Shown: positions 24,640-34,996 of the stretch, piece by piece
How positions within the stretch are numbered: position 1 is the stretch's first letter
How the letters are laid out: every line of letters starts with the position of its first letter
Assembly: GCF_904849725.1 (NCBI RefSeq)
Contig: NC_058519.1
Coordinates: 105,698,881 to 105,762,880, forward strand
Reading direction: 5' to 3'
Origin: Hordeum vulgare subsp. vulgare
Taxonomy: Eukaryota; Streptophyta; Magnoliopsida; Poales; Poaceae
DNA length: 64,000 nucleotides
Translations under genes and position numbers: made by a program
Notes under the pieces: generated by a model
The model's database searches: none
Told to the model about the DNA's origin: nothing
What the model saw: only the letters and a program-made list of their open reading frames with translations

Positions 24640-24922
24640 CAATTTTTCTCTGTTTTGGAATTTTCAGAAAAATAGAAAAATTTAAAGTAGTCCGGAAAGC
24701 GCACGAGGAGGCGACAAGCCTGCCAGGCACGGCCTACCCCCCTGGCCGCGCCTAGGTGGCTTGTGAGCACCTCGTGTGTCTCCCGGACTCCGTTTTCTGG
24801 TGGAATACTCCTTTTGGTCAGGAAAAATTCATTATATATTCTCTCGAAAGGTCTGACCATCGTATCACGCAAATATCCTCTGTTTTCGTTTCGAGCTACT
24901 GTGCAGACAGATCTAGATCGCT
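24640..24922 (+). promoter_or_regulatory. Internal promoter-like block before the third ORF of B
   Basis: A GC-rich inverted repeat lies at 24698-24782 (arms GCGACAAGCC and GGTGGCTTGTGAG, with outer arms GCACGAGG and CACCTCGTG). TTATATATTCTC follows at 24832-24843, and the ORF begins at 24923. The centre of the repeat, GGCCTACCCCCCTGGCCGCG, is also in the LTR of B. I infer a promoter made from, or shared with, U3 sequence. Confidence 0.45.
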
Positions 24923-25444
24923 ATGGCGTCCCCAAAAGTTCCAAAGGAAAAGTTCTTCGAGAAGATCATTAATCCCTACCTCGCGGGAGTGCTGCAACAC
25001 CCTCAATCTATCGAGATGCATGAGGGGGTGCTGCACATTTGTGATGTTGAGGGGCCCAAGAAGACCGGAAGCGTAGAGGCGAGGCTCGAACCAATGGAGC
25101 AGCAAGTCTTCAAGTGCCAAGGGATGGTGGAATGCATACTCAACGCCAACCACATGATGATCACGGAGTTCACCAACAAGCACAAGATCAATGCCAATGA
25201 CATCGGGAAACACCTCTCCAGGCTCTATGACAGAATTGATCACCTCCAAGCCCAGATCTACGACCAGCAGAACCAAAACTATGAGTATGAGTATAGATTT
25301 AAATCAATACGGTTCGCTGCAGATTTGAGGATTCCGGAGACTCGATCATCTTTCCATGATGGAGCACCTATGCCTTGGAAGACGGATAATCAACCCGAGT
25401 CTGCAACAACTCCACCACCATCACCTTCGAAGGAAGACAATTAA
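24923..25444 (+). CDS. B third ORF (173 aa), unknown function
   Basis: This intact frame starts MASPKVPKEKFFEKII and ends PSPSKEDN. It is the only undamaged gene-sized frame of B. No signal peptide or membrane segment is seen. Residues about 90-125 (HLSRLYDRIDHLQAQIYDQQN) look like a short coiled coil; the end is Pro/Thr/Ser-rich. D has a different N-terminal part at the same place but a very similar tail (TTPPPPKEDN). I do not recognise the function; gene position matches the env-like or ORF1 slot of Athila elements. Confidence 0.55.
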   Translation: MASPKVPKEKFFEKIINPYLAGVLQHPQSIEMHEGVLHICDVEGPKKTGSVEARLEPMEQQVFKCQGMVECILNANHMMITEFTNKHKINANDIGKHLSRLYDRIDHLQAQIYDQQNQNYEYEYRFKSIRFAADLRIPETRSSFHDGAPMPWKTDNQPESATTPPPSPSKEDN

Positions 25445-25454
25445 GCATGGGTAT

Positions 25455-25496
25455 GGGCACTCCCCTTGGCTTGTGCCAAGCTTGGGGGAGTGGCCC
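25455..25496 (+). promoter_or_regulatory. Hairpin with internal PPT copy after B third ORF
   Basis: Outer arms are GGCACTCCCC and GGGGGAGTGGCC (one bulge); the inner stem is CTTGGC-TTGT-GCCAAG. AAGCTTGGGGGAGT at 25478-25491 equals the terminal PPT base for base. D has the matching hairpin at 54318-54359. Confidence 0.55.
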
Positions 25497-26945
25497 CGGT
25501 ATCGTATCACCATCACATCTTTTACCTTTACCTTAATTCGATCCTTTTTGGTTTTATCTTTCTCTAGTAGAATAAATCTCTTAGTATGATCTAGCCTTGA
25601 GTTTTGCTTTGTGTTACCCCTAATGTATTCGAGTTCGTGAGTCATATAATAAAGAGTGTTTTAGTTAAGGGCCTTGCTTCATGCCATGATCTAAATAAAA
25701 GAATAATTAAAGAACAAAAGCATGAAAGATCATGTAATGATCTTATGGGAAGTGATGGCTTCACATATAAAAAGAATGTTGATTGAAACTTCTTGTGGGT
25801 GGACAAACGTAGACCTTGGTCATTGTTGCAATTAATAGGAAGTGATAAAGAAAGAGAGGTTCACATATAAATATATCATCTTTGACACCTTCTATGATTG
25901 TGAACACTCATTAAACTATTACATGCTTAGAAGTAGATGTTGGACAAGGAAGACAACAAATGAATTATGCTTGCTTGGTTCCGAACAATGTCATATGACT
26001 AGAGATCCCTTACAGTATGACAATTGCTTCCACCTCATATCAGCCAAAACTACCGCACTAAGTAGAGATACGACTTGTGCATCCATAAACCTTCAACCCA
26101 GTTTTGCCATGAGAGTCCACCATACCTACCTATGGATTGAATAAGATCCCTCAAGTAAGTTGTCATCAGTGCAAGCAATAAAAAATTGCTCCCTAAATAT
26201 GTATGATCTATTAGTGTGTGAAAAATAAGCTTTGTACGAACCTGTGATGAGGAAGACATAAAAGCGACAGACTGCATAATAAAGTTCTTTATCATAGGAG
26301 GCAATATAAAGTGACGTTCCTCCACACTAAGAGATCAGACATACAAACCTCAAAAGCGCATAACAACCTCTGGTTCCCTCTGCGAAGGGCCTATCTTGTA
26401 CCTTTACTTTTTATCCTTAAAAGAGTCATGGTGATCGACACCAATTCCTTATTCCGCCATTATCTTGGCTAACGGCATGTGCTAGGGAAAGATCTATATT
26501 CATATGTCAACTTGGAAGTAAGTATTCATGAATTATTATTGTTGGCATTACCCTTGAGGTAAATAGTTGGGAGGCGAAACTATAAGCCCCTATCTTTCTC
26601 TGTGTCCAACTGAAACTTTGATCTCATGAGTACCACGTGAGTTTTAGCAATTGTAGAAGATGAAAGGATGATTGAGTATGTGGATTTTCTTTACAAGCTC
26701 TTATTTGACTCTTTCCGATGTTATGATAAATTGAATTGCTTCAATGACTAAAGACTATTGGTTGTTATTTCTTAATAAGGTTCTTGATCCATACTTTACT
26801 TTGTGAAGGAATTGTCACTTTAGCATAAGAGATTATATAACAATTTTGCTATTCTAATTATGATCATGATGCCTGAATGTTTGTATCTTGTTTTATCGAC
26901 ACCTCTTTCTCTAAACACGTGGGCATATCTATTGATCTCGGCTTC

Positions 26946-26981
26946 CGCTTGAGGACAAGCGAGGTCTAAGCTTGGGGGAGT
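26946..26981 (+). promoter_or_regulatory. PPT-proximal hairpin and PPT of B
   Basis: A 6-bp stem CGCTTG/CAAGCG with loop AGGA ends 20 nt before the 3' LTR. Compared with A, the outer pair is C-G where A has T-A. Confidence 0.6.
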
Positions 26982-28498
26982 TGATACGTCCATTTTGCAT
27001 CATGCTTTTATGTTGATATTTATCGCTTTATGGGCTGTTATTACACATTCCGGTACAATACTTATGCCTTTTCTCTCTTATTTTATAAGGTTTACTTGAA
27101 AAGGGAGAATGTCGGCAGCTGGAATTCTAGTATGAAAAAGGAGCAAGTTTGAGATACCTATTCTGCACAACTCCAAAAGCCGTGAAAATCAACGAGGAAT
27201 TATTTTGGATTTTATAAAAAATACTGGGTGGAAGAAGTACTGGAGGGGAGCCACCAGGAGGCCACAAGCCTGCCAAGCATGGCCTACCCCCCTGGCCACG
27301 CCTGGGTGGCTTCTGGGGCCCCTGTTGCCCCTCCGGCTCCCATCTTCTGCTATAAGGAGGGTTTCATCCCAGAAAAAATCAAGAGAAGGCTTTCGGGAGG
27401 AGACGCCGTTGCCACGAGGCGGAACTTGAGCAGAACCAATCTAGAGCTCCGGCAGGGCCGTCCTGCCGGGGAAACTTCCCTCCCGAAGGGGGAAATCGTC
27501 TCCATCGTCATCACCAAAACTCCTCTCATCGGAGGGGACTCATCTCCATCAACATCTTCATCAGCACCATCTCACCTCCAAACCCTAGTTCATCTCTTGT
27601 AACCAATCTCCGTCTCGCGACTCCGATTGGTACTTGTAAGGTTGCTAGTAGTGTTAATTACTCTTTGTAGTTGATGCTAGTTGGATTACTCGGTGGAAGA
27701 TCATATGTTCATATCCTTAATGCTATTCAATACCTCTTTGGTCATGAACATAATTATGCTTTGTGAGTAGTCACTTTTGTTCCTGAGGACATGGCATAAG
27801 TCTTGCTATAAGTAGTCATGTGAATTTGGTATTCGTTCGATACTTTGATGTGTTGTATGTTGTCTTTCCTCTAGTGGTGTTATGTGAACGTCGACTACAT
27901 AACACTTCACCATTACTTGGGCCAAGAGGAAGGCATTGGGAAGTAATGATGGGTTGCTAGAGTGACAGAAGCTTAAACCCTAGTTTATGTGTTGCTTCGT
28001 AAGGGGCTGATTTGGATCCACTAGTTTAATGATATGGTTAGACTTTGTCTTAATTCTTTTTTCATAGTTGCGGATGCTTGCGAGAGGGGTTAATCATAAG
28101 TGGGATGTTTGTACAAGTAAGGGCAGCACCCAAGCACCAGTCCACCCACATATCAAACTATCAAAGTAGCGAACGCGAATCATATGATCATGATGAAAAC
28201 TAGCTTGACAAAAATTCCCATGTGTCCTCGGGAGCGCTTCACCTCATATAAGAGTTTTTCCAGGCTTGTCCCTTGCTACAAAAGGGACTGGGCCATTTTG
28301 CTGCACCTTTGTTACTATTGTCACTTCCTACTCGCTACGAATTATCTTATCACACAACTATGTGTTACCGATAATTTCAGTGCCTGCAGAGAATACCTTG
28401 CTGAAAACCACTTGCCAGTTCCTTCTACACCTCGCTGGGTTCGACACTTTTACTTATCAAAAGGACTACGATATATCCCCTACATTTGTGGGTCATCA
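26982..28498 (+). repeat. 3' LTR of B (1517 bp)
   Basis: It starts TGATACGTCCATTTTGC and ends GGGTCATCA. It keeps the block lost from the 5' LTR. The GC-rich inverted repeat is at 27260-27320, with CTATAAGG near 27350. Confidence 0.85.
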
Positions 28499-28942
28499 AG
28501 GGCTAGTTATATGATTCAATTATGTTATCATTGTTGAGAGAACTTCACTAGTGAAATTATGAACCCTAGGCCTTGTTTCCACGCATTACAATACAGTTTG
28601 TTCTCACTTTTATTATTAATTACCTTGCTTTTTTTATAATTTCAGATTAAAAAAACCTATATCTACTATCCATGTTCCACTTGTATCACCATCTCTTCGC
28701 CGAAGTAGTGCACCTATACAACTTACCATTGTATAGGGTGTGTTGGGGACACAAGAGACTCTTTGTTATTTGGTTGCAGGGTTGCTTGAGAGAGACCATC
28801 TTCATCCTACGCCTCCCATGGATTGATAAACCTTAGGTCACCCACTTGAGGGAAAATTTCTATTGTCCTACAAACCTCTGCACTTGGAGGCCCAACAACG
28901 TCTACAAGGACAAGGTTGCGTAGTAGACATCAAACTCTTTTC

Positions 28943-28960
28943 TGGCGCCGTTGCCGGGGA
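28943..28960 (+). other. Primer binding site of C (tRNA-Asp type)
   Basis: TGGCGCCGTTGCCGGGGA, a full match to the usual tRNA-Asp-type site, lies 10 nt after the 5' LTR of C. Confidence 0.8.
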
Positions 28961-29063
28961 GGTTAGCGCTTGAAGGTATATCTTTAGATCTTGCAATCGA
29001 ATCTTGTAGTTTCTTGTTTTATCACTAGTTTAGTTTATTAAAAGAAAACTACGAACTAAAAAA

Positions 29064-29963
29064 TGGAATTAAGGTTGCCTCATATGCTTCATCTTTTTAA
29101 TGTCTTTCGTGAAAATGATGGAAATGAAAATTGTGCTCAAGTGCTAAAATAAGAATTACATAGAAAGCTTGGCATAAAATATGTGAATGATGAGCATGAA
29201 TGCAATGTTGTTAGTATGAATTCTTTGAATACCCATGATGCTAATGATATGCAAAGCCACAAGCTTGGGGATGTTATGTTTGATGAAGATGATCTTTTTA
29301 GTTCCCCCACTTTGGATGATCAAAATTATTATGATGAAAGCATGCCCCCTATCTATGATGATTATTGTGATGATACTTATGCTATAAAGAAGAATGATAA
29401 TAAAAATTTGTCACAGTTATGAGTACCCTCTTACTGAACATTACTCTTTTAATGTGGAAACAATTCGTAGTGTTCAAGTCTTTTACGATACTCCCACTAC
29501 TATTCATGAGAATAAATTTCCTTATGTGGAGAGTAGTAAAATTTCTATGCTTGTAGATCATGAAAAGAATGCTTTAGGTGCTGGTTATATTGTTGAATTC
29601 ATTCATGATGCTACTGAAAATTATTATGAGAGAGGATCATATGCTTCTACATATTGCAATAATATCAAGCTTCCTCTCCATGTGTTGAAACTTTTGAAGT
29701 CATGCTTGTTTTATCTTCCTACGCTAGTTGATTCTTGCTCCAATAAATTGTTTGATCACAAAATCCCTATGCATAGGAAGTGGGTTAGACTTAAATGTGC
29801 TAGTCATATGCTCCATGATGCTTCCATTATGTTTCAATCCTTTATCTTTTATGTGAGCATCATTGAAATCATCATGTCTAGCCTGAAAGGCATTAAAGGA
29901 AAGTGCTTGTTGGGAGACAACCCAATATGTATCCTTACTGTTCTTGTGTGTTCACATGATTAA
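29064..29963 (+). pseudogene. C orphan gene (VDHEKNALG...IPMHRKWVRLKC family), broken
   Basis: The likely start is ATG 29064 (MELRLPHMLHLF). A frameshift lies near 29100, TAA at 29150-29152, and a second frameshift near 29400-29420. The N-terminal half is acidic (Asp/Glu/Tyr-rich, with SHKLGDVMFDEDD). The C-terminal half carries the conserved block VDHEKNALGAGYIVEFIHD, ENYYERGSYA, a hydrophobic helix-like stretch, and IPMHRKWVRLKC. The same protein is found in G (45149-45898) and F (49917-50752). I do not recognise the family and it is not a known gag, protease, RT or integrase. There is no other gene in C. Confidence 0.6.
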
Positions 29964-32900
29964 GCTAGTGTACTAATCATGTTTTATTGCCTTAGTTTCA
30001 ATAAAGTGCCAAGTAAAGCCTTTATGATTAGTTTGGGTGATAGTTGTTTGATCATGCTGAAAAAGACAGAAACTTTGCGCTTGCGAAATCATTTATAATT
30101 TCTATCCAGAGATTGCTTTTAGGTTGATTATTTTTTATACTGATTGATATACAAATTGCCTTAATTTTCATAATTTTTCCAGAATTTTTGGAAGTGCAGA
30201 AGTATGGTTATCATTCAGATCATTACAGATTGTTCTGTTTTTGACAGATTCTGTTTTCAATGCATAGTTTGCTTGTTTTGGTGTTTCCATAGGTTATATT
30301 GAGTAATATAAATTGTGGAAATAGTAAGATACAGTAGGCATTGTATGAAAATAATTTTGACTCTTGTTTTCACAGTACCCAAGTGATTGATTTGCTCGTT
30401 ATCATACTAACCCATCTCACGAAGTTCCGTTAAGTTTTGTGTTGTGAAGTTTTCAAGTTTTGGGTAGAGTTTCGATGGACTATGGAACAAGGAGTGGAAA
30501 GATCCTAATCTTGGGGATGCCCAAGGCACCCCAAATCCATATTCAAGGACACCAAAGATCCTAAGCTTCGGGATGCCCCGGGAAGGCATCCCCTCTTTCG
30601 TCTTCAATCCATCGGTAACTTTACTTGGGGCTATATTTTTATTCACCACATGATATGTGTTTAGCTTGGAGCGTCATTTTATTTTATTAGTACTTGCTTT
30701 CTGTTATTTATATTAATGTTTTACATCATTTAGTTCAATAAAAATGTCAAGGATAGTCTTTACTATATTTAATTTGCAAGTATAGGAGTTGCTGTTCCAA
30801 AACAGAAAGTTTGCTTGTAGTGCAAAAATTCCCTAGAATTTTCTGTATGTCAGAATAACTTGAAATTTGGATATAGTATGATCTTATAAATTATATACAG
30901 TATGGAGTTTTTTTCAGTGTTGTTGGAGTTAATTAAGTATGGATCTTGCTGCATTTTTCACAGACTGCTCTTTTCAGGCAGATTGCTGTTATGTTTGCAT
31001 TGTTCGCATATGTTTGCTTGTTTAATGATTCCATTCGATGATGGGAGTTTTAAATATGCAAAGGCATTTGGTATGCAATGTCAAATAATAATCTTAGTGA
31101 TTTACTATAGTAGAGTATGATAAAGTTTTGCATTGATTTATACTAACCTATCTCACGAGTTTTTGTTGAGTTTTGTGTGGATGAAGTTTTTAAGATTTTG
31201 GAGACCATCATATGAGAGGAATTAAGGAGACACAAAAGCTCAAGCTTGGGGATGACCATGTCATCCCCAATAAATATTTCAAGAAGTCTCAAGCACCTAA
31301 GCTTGGCGATGCCCAGGATGGCATCCCACCTTTCTTCTTCAAACAATTATTGGTTAGTATCGGTTGAACCTAAGTTTTTTGCTTATTCACATGATTCGTG
31401 CTATCCTTGAAGTGCCATTTTTTGAATAAGGTACTTAAGATCTGAAATTTTTAGATGGGAGAGTCTTCACATAGCCAAATAATTATTCAACTACTCATTG
31501 ATCTCCACTTATATCTTTTGGAGTAGTTTGTCTTTTGCTCTAGTGCTTTACTTATATCTTTGTAGAGCATTGCAATGGTTCTATTTTATAGAAATAGTTG
31601 AACTCTCATGCTTCACTTATATTATTTTGAGAGTCCTAAACATCATGGTAATTTGCTTAGGTCATGAATCTAGTCCTAATATGATGGGCATCCAAGAGGG
31701 ATATAATAAAAACTTTCATATAAACTGCGTTGAATACTAGGAGAAGTTTGATTCCTTGCATATAGTTTTCAGATATAAGGATGGTGATATTAGAGTCATG
31801 ATAGTGAGTAATTGTGGATTGTTAGAAATACTTGTGTTAGAGTTTGTGATTCTTGTAGCATGCACGTGTAGTGAACCGCTATGTTAGGAAGTCCGAGCAT
31901 GATGTTTTTATTGATGGTCATCCTTTGTGTGGCGGTCGGGATCGCGAGATGGTTAACTCCTACCAACCCTTCCCCTAGGAGCATCCGTCTAGCACTTTGT
32001 TTTGATTATTAATAAAACTTTTGCAACAAGTATGTGAGTTCTCTCTGACTAATGTGAGTCCATGGTATATACGCACTCTCACCCTTCCACCATTGCTAGC
32101 CTCTCTAGTGCCGCGCAATTTTTGCCGGTGCATAAACCCACCATATACCTTCCTCAAAACATCCACCATACCTACGCATCATGGCATTTGCATAGCCATT
32201 CCGAGATATATTGCCATGCAACTTCCACCGTTCCGTTTATTATGACATGCATCATCATTGTCATATTGCTTTGCATGATCATGTAGTTGACATCGTATTT
32301 GTGACAAAGCCACCATTCATATCTTTCATACATGTCACTCATGATTCAATGCACATCCCGGTACACTACCGGAGGCATTCATATAGAGTCATATATTTTG
32401 TTCTAAGTATCGAGTTGTAAGTAAAGAAAAGTGTGATGATCATCATTATTAGAGCATTGTCCCATGTGAGGAAAGGACGGAAGCTATGATTCCCTCATAA
32501 GTCGGGATGAGACTCCGGATTTATAAAAAAAAAGGCCAAAGAGCCCACCAAAAAATGAATGAAAAAGAAAAATGAAAAAAGAGAGGCCAAAGAGCCCAAA
32601 CAAAAAAATGAGAGAAAAAGATAGAAGGGACAATGCTACTATCCTTTACCACACTTGTGCTTCAAAGTAGCACCATGATCTTCATGATAGAGAGTCACTT
32701 TCATATACTAGTGGGGATTTCATTATAAAACTTGGCTTGTATATTCCAATGATGTGCTTCCTCAAATTGCCCTAGGTCTTCGTGAGCAAGCAAGTTGGAT
32801 GCACACCCACTTAGTTTCTTTTCGAGCTTTCATACACTCATAGCTCTAGTGCATCCGTTGCATGGCAATCCCTACTCACTCACATTGATATCTATTGATG

Positions 32901-33372
32901 GAGATCTCCATAGCCCGTTGATACGCCTAGTTAATGTGACCATCTCCTCCTTTTTGCCTCAAAACCTCCACCATATTCTATTCCACCTATAGTGCTATGT
33001 CCATGGCTCACGCTCATGTATTGCATGAGAGTTGAAAAGGTTTGAGGAAGTAAAAGTGTGAAAACAATTGCTTGACTAATACCGGGGTTGTGCATGATTT
33101 AAATACATTGTCTGGGGAAGATGGAGCATAGCCAAACTATATGATATTGTAGGGATAACTTTCTTTGGCCATGTTATTTCGAGAAGACATGATTGCTTTC
33201 ATAGTATGCTTGAAGTATTATTGTTCTTATGTCAATATTAAACTTTTTGCTTTGAATCATATGGATCTGAATATTCATGTTACAATATATGTTAGGTAGC
33301 ATTCCACATCAAAAATTCTGTTTTTATCATTTACCTGCTCGAGGACGAGCAGGAATTAAGCTTGGGGATGCT
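29964..33372 (+). other. Long non-coding region of C with PPT-like palindromes
   Basis: There is no gene in 3.4 kb. It contains four hairpins built on CTTGGGGATGCC or variants at about 30510-30533, 30570-30592, 31246-31270 and 31304-31328. An A-rich purine tract (32520-32640) carries two copies of GGCCAAAGAGCCC. The 3' end holds the PPT-proximal hairpin and the PPT. The corresponding regions of F and G are related throughout. The region may be structural RNA only. Confidence 0.6.
33334..33372 (+). promoter_or_regulatory. PPT-proximal hairpin and PPT of C
   Basis: A perfect 8-bp stem CCTGCTCG/CGAGCAGG with loop AGGA ends 19 nt before the 3' LTR. The PPT reads TTAAGCTTGGGGATGCT. Confidence 0.65.
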
Positions 33373-34996
33373 TGATACGTCTCCAACGTATCTATAATTT
33401 TTTATCTTTCCATGCTATTATATTATCAACTTTGGATGTTTTATATGCATGAATATGCTATTTTATATTATTTTTGGGACTAACCTATTGACCTAGAGCC
33501 CAGTGCCTGTTCGTGTTTTTTCCTTGTTTTCGACCATTTTAAGATAGGAATATCAAACGGAGTCCAAACAGAATAAAACTTTCACCGTGATTTTTATGGA
33601 AAATATCAAAAATACCAGAAGAAAAAGATACCAAAGGGGAGTTCCGAGGAAGCCACGAGCTAGGGAGGCGCGCCCACCCCCCCGGGCGCGCCTGGGGGCC
33701 TCGTGACTCCCTCGTGGGTCCCCCTGACTTGTTCTCAACGCCATGTGGTCTTATAAATACAGAAACCTCCAGAAATAAACCTAGATCGGGAGTTCCGCCG
33801 CCACAAGCCTCTGTAGCCACCAAACACCAATCGGGAGCCCGTTCCGGCACCCTGTCGGAGAGGGAATCCATCTCCGGTGGCCATCTTCATGATCCCGACA
33901 ATCTCCATGACGAGGAGGGAGTAGTTCTCCCTCGGGGCTGAGGGTATGTACCAGTAGCTATGTGTTTGATCTCTCTCTCTCTCTCGTGTTCTTGAGATGT
34001 CATGATCTCGATGTACCGCGGGCTTTGCTACTATAGTTGGATCCTATGATGTTCTTCCCCCTCTCCCTTCTTGTAATGAATTGAGTTTCCCCTTTGAAGT
34101 TATCTTATCGGATTGAGTCTTTAAGAACACTTGATGTATGTCTTGCACGTGTCTATCTGTGGTGACAATGGGATATTCATGTGACTACTTGATGTATGTT
34201 TTGGTGATCAACTTGCGGGTTCGTGACATCGGGAACCTATGCATATGGGTTGGCACACGCTTTGACTCTCCGGTAGAAACTTTGGGGCACTCTTTGAAGT
34301 TCTATGTGTTGGTTGAATAGATGATTCTAAGATTGTGTGATGCATATCGTATAATCATGCCCACGGATACTTGAGGTGACAATGGAGTATCTAGGTGACA
34401 TTAGGGTCTTGGTTGATGTGTGTCTTTAGGTGTTATTGTAGTACGGACTCTAGGATAGATCGATTAGAAAGAATAACTTTGTGGTCGTTTCATACCCGAC
34501 AATAATCTCTTCATTTGTTCTCCGCTATTAGTGACTTTGGAGTGACTCTTTGTTGCATGTTGAGGGCTAGTTATATGATCCAATTATGTTATCATTGTTG
34601 AGAGAACTTCACTAGTGAAAGTATGAACCCCAGGCATTGTTTCCACGCATTGCAATACCATTCGTGCTCACTTTTGTTACTAGTTACCTTGCTGTTTTTC
34701 TAATTTCAGATTACGAAAACCTATATCTACCATCCATACTGCAATTGTTTCACCATCTCTTCGCCGAACTAGTGCACCTATACAACTTACCATTGTATTG
34801 GGTGTGTTCGGGACACAAGAGACTCTTTGTTATTTGATTGCAAGGTTGCTTGAGAGAGAGCATCTTCATCCTACACCTCCCACGGATTGATAAACCTTAG
34901 GTCACCCACTTGAGGGAAAATTGCTACTGTCCTACAAACCTCTGCATTTGGAGGCCCAACAACGTCTACAAGGAGAAGGTTGCGTAGTAGAAATCA
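33373..34996 (+). repeat. 3' LTR of C (1624 bp)
   Basis: It starts TGATACGTCTCCAACG and ends AGAAATCA before cccac. It has a GC-rich inverted repeat (33646-33710) upstream of TATAAATA (33752-33759) and a CT microsatellite near 33975. Large open frames here are LTR sequence only. Confidence 0.85.

Larger units (their letters stand above)
25445..26981 (+). other. 3' non-coding region of B with two hairpins and PPT
   Basis: No credible gene is seen. Directly after the stop codon is a strong hairpin carrying a PPT copy (25455-25496). The end has the hairpin CGCTTG-AGGA-CAAGCG (26946-26961) and the PPT AAGCTTGGGGGAGT (26968-26981). Most of the region has an inverted homolog in D. Confidence 0.65.
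18388..28498 (+). mobile_element. B: Athila-lineage Ty3/gypsy element with full but broken gag-pol
   Basis: LTRs begin TGATATGTCCATTTTGC or TGATACGTCCATTTTGC and end GGGTCATCA. The TSDs aggga (18383-18387) and agggc (28499-28503) differ in one base. Internal order: degenerate PBS, gag, protease, RT, RNase H, integrase, promoter-like block, third ORF, hairpin, PPT. D in this window is a second copy in opposite orientation. Confidence 0.85.
17191..28932 (+). repeat. 5' LTR of C, interrupted by B
   Basis: The two parts are 17191-18387 and 28499-28932; joined, they match the 3' LTR in length and order. The first part has the GC-rich inverted repeat (17464-17531, arms with CCACGAGCC and GGCTCGTG) upstream of TATAAAT (17571-17577). 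A short CT microsatellite is at about 17790-17806. Confidence 0.8.
17191..34996 (+). mobile_element. C: non-autonomous gypsy-like element with orphan gene, split by B
   Basis: LTRs of about 1.62 kb begin TGATACATCTCCAACG or TGATACGTCTCCAACG and end AATCA/CATCA, with perfect TSDs cccac (17186-17190, 34997-35001). The 5' LTR is split by B between 18387 and 28499. The internal region (28933-33372) holds a tRNA-Asp-type PBS, one broken orphan gene and a long non-coding tract, with no gag or pol. LTR ends and 3' module are close to those of G. Confidence 0.8.
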
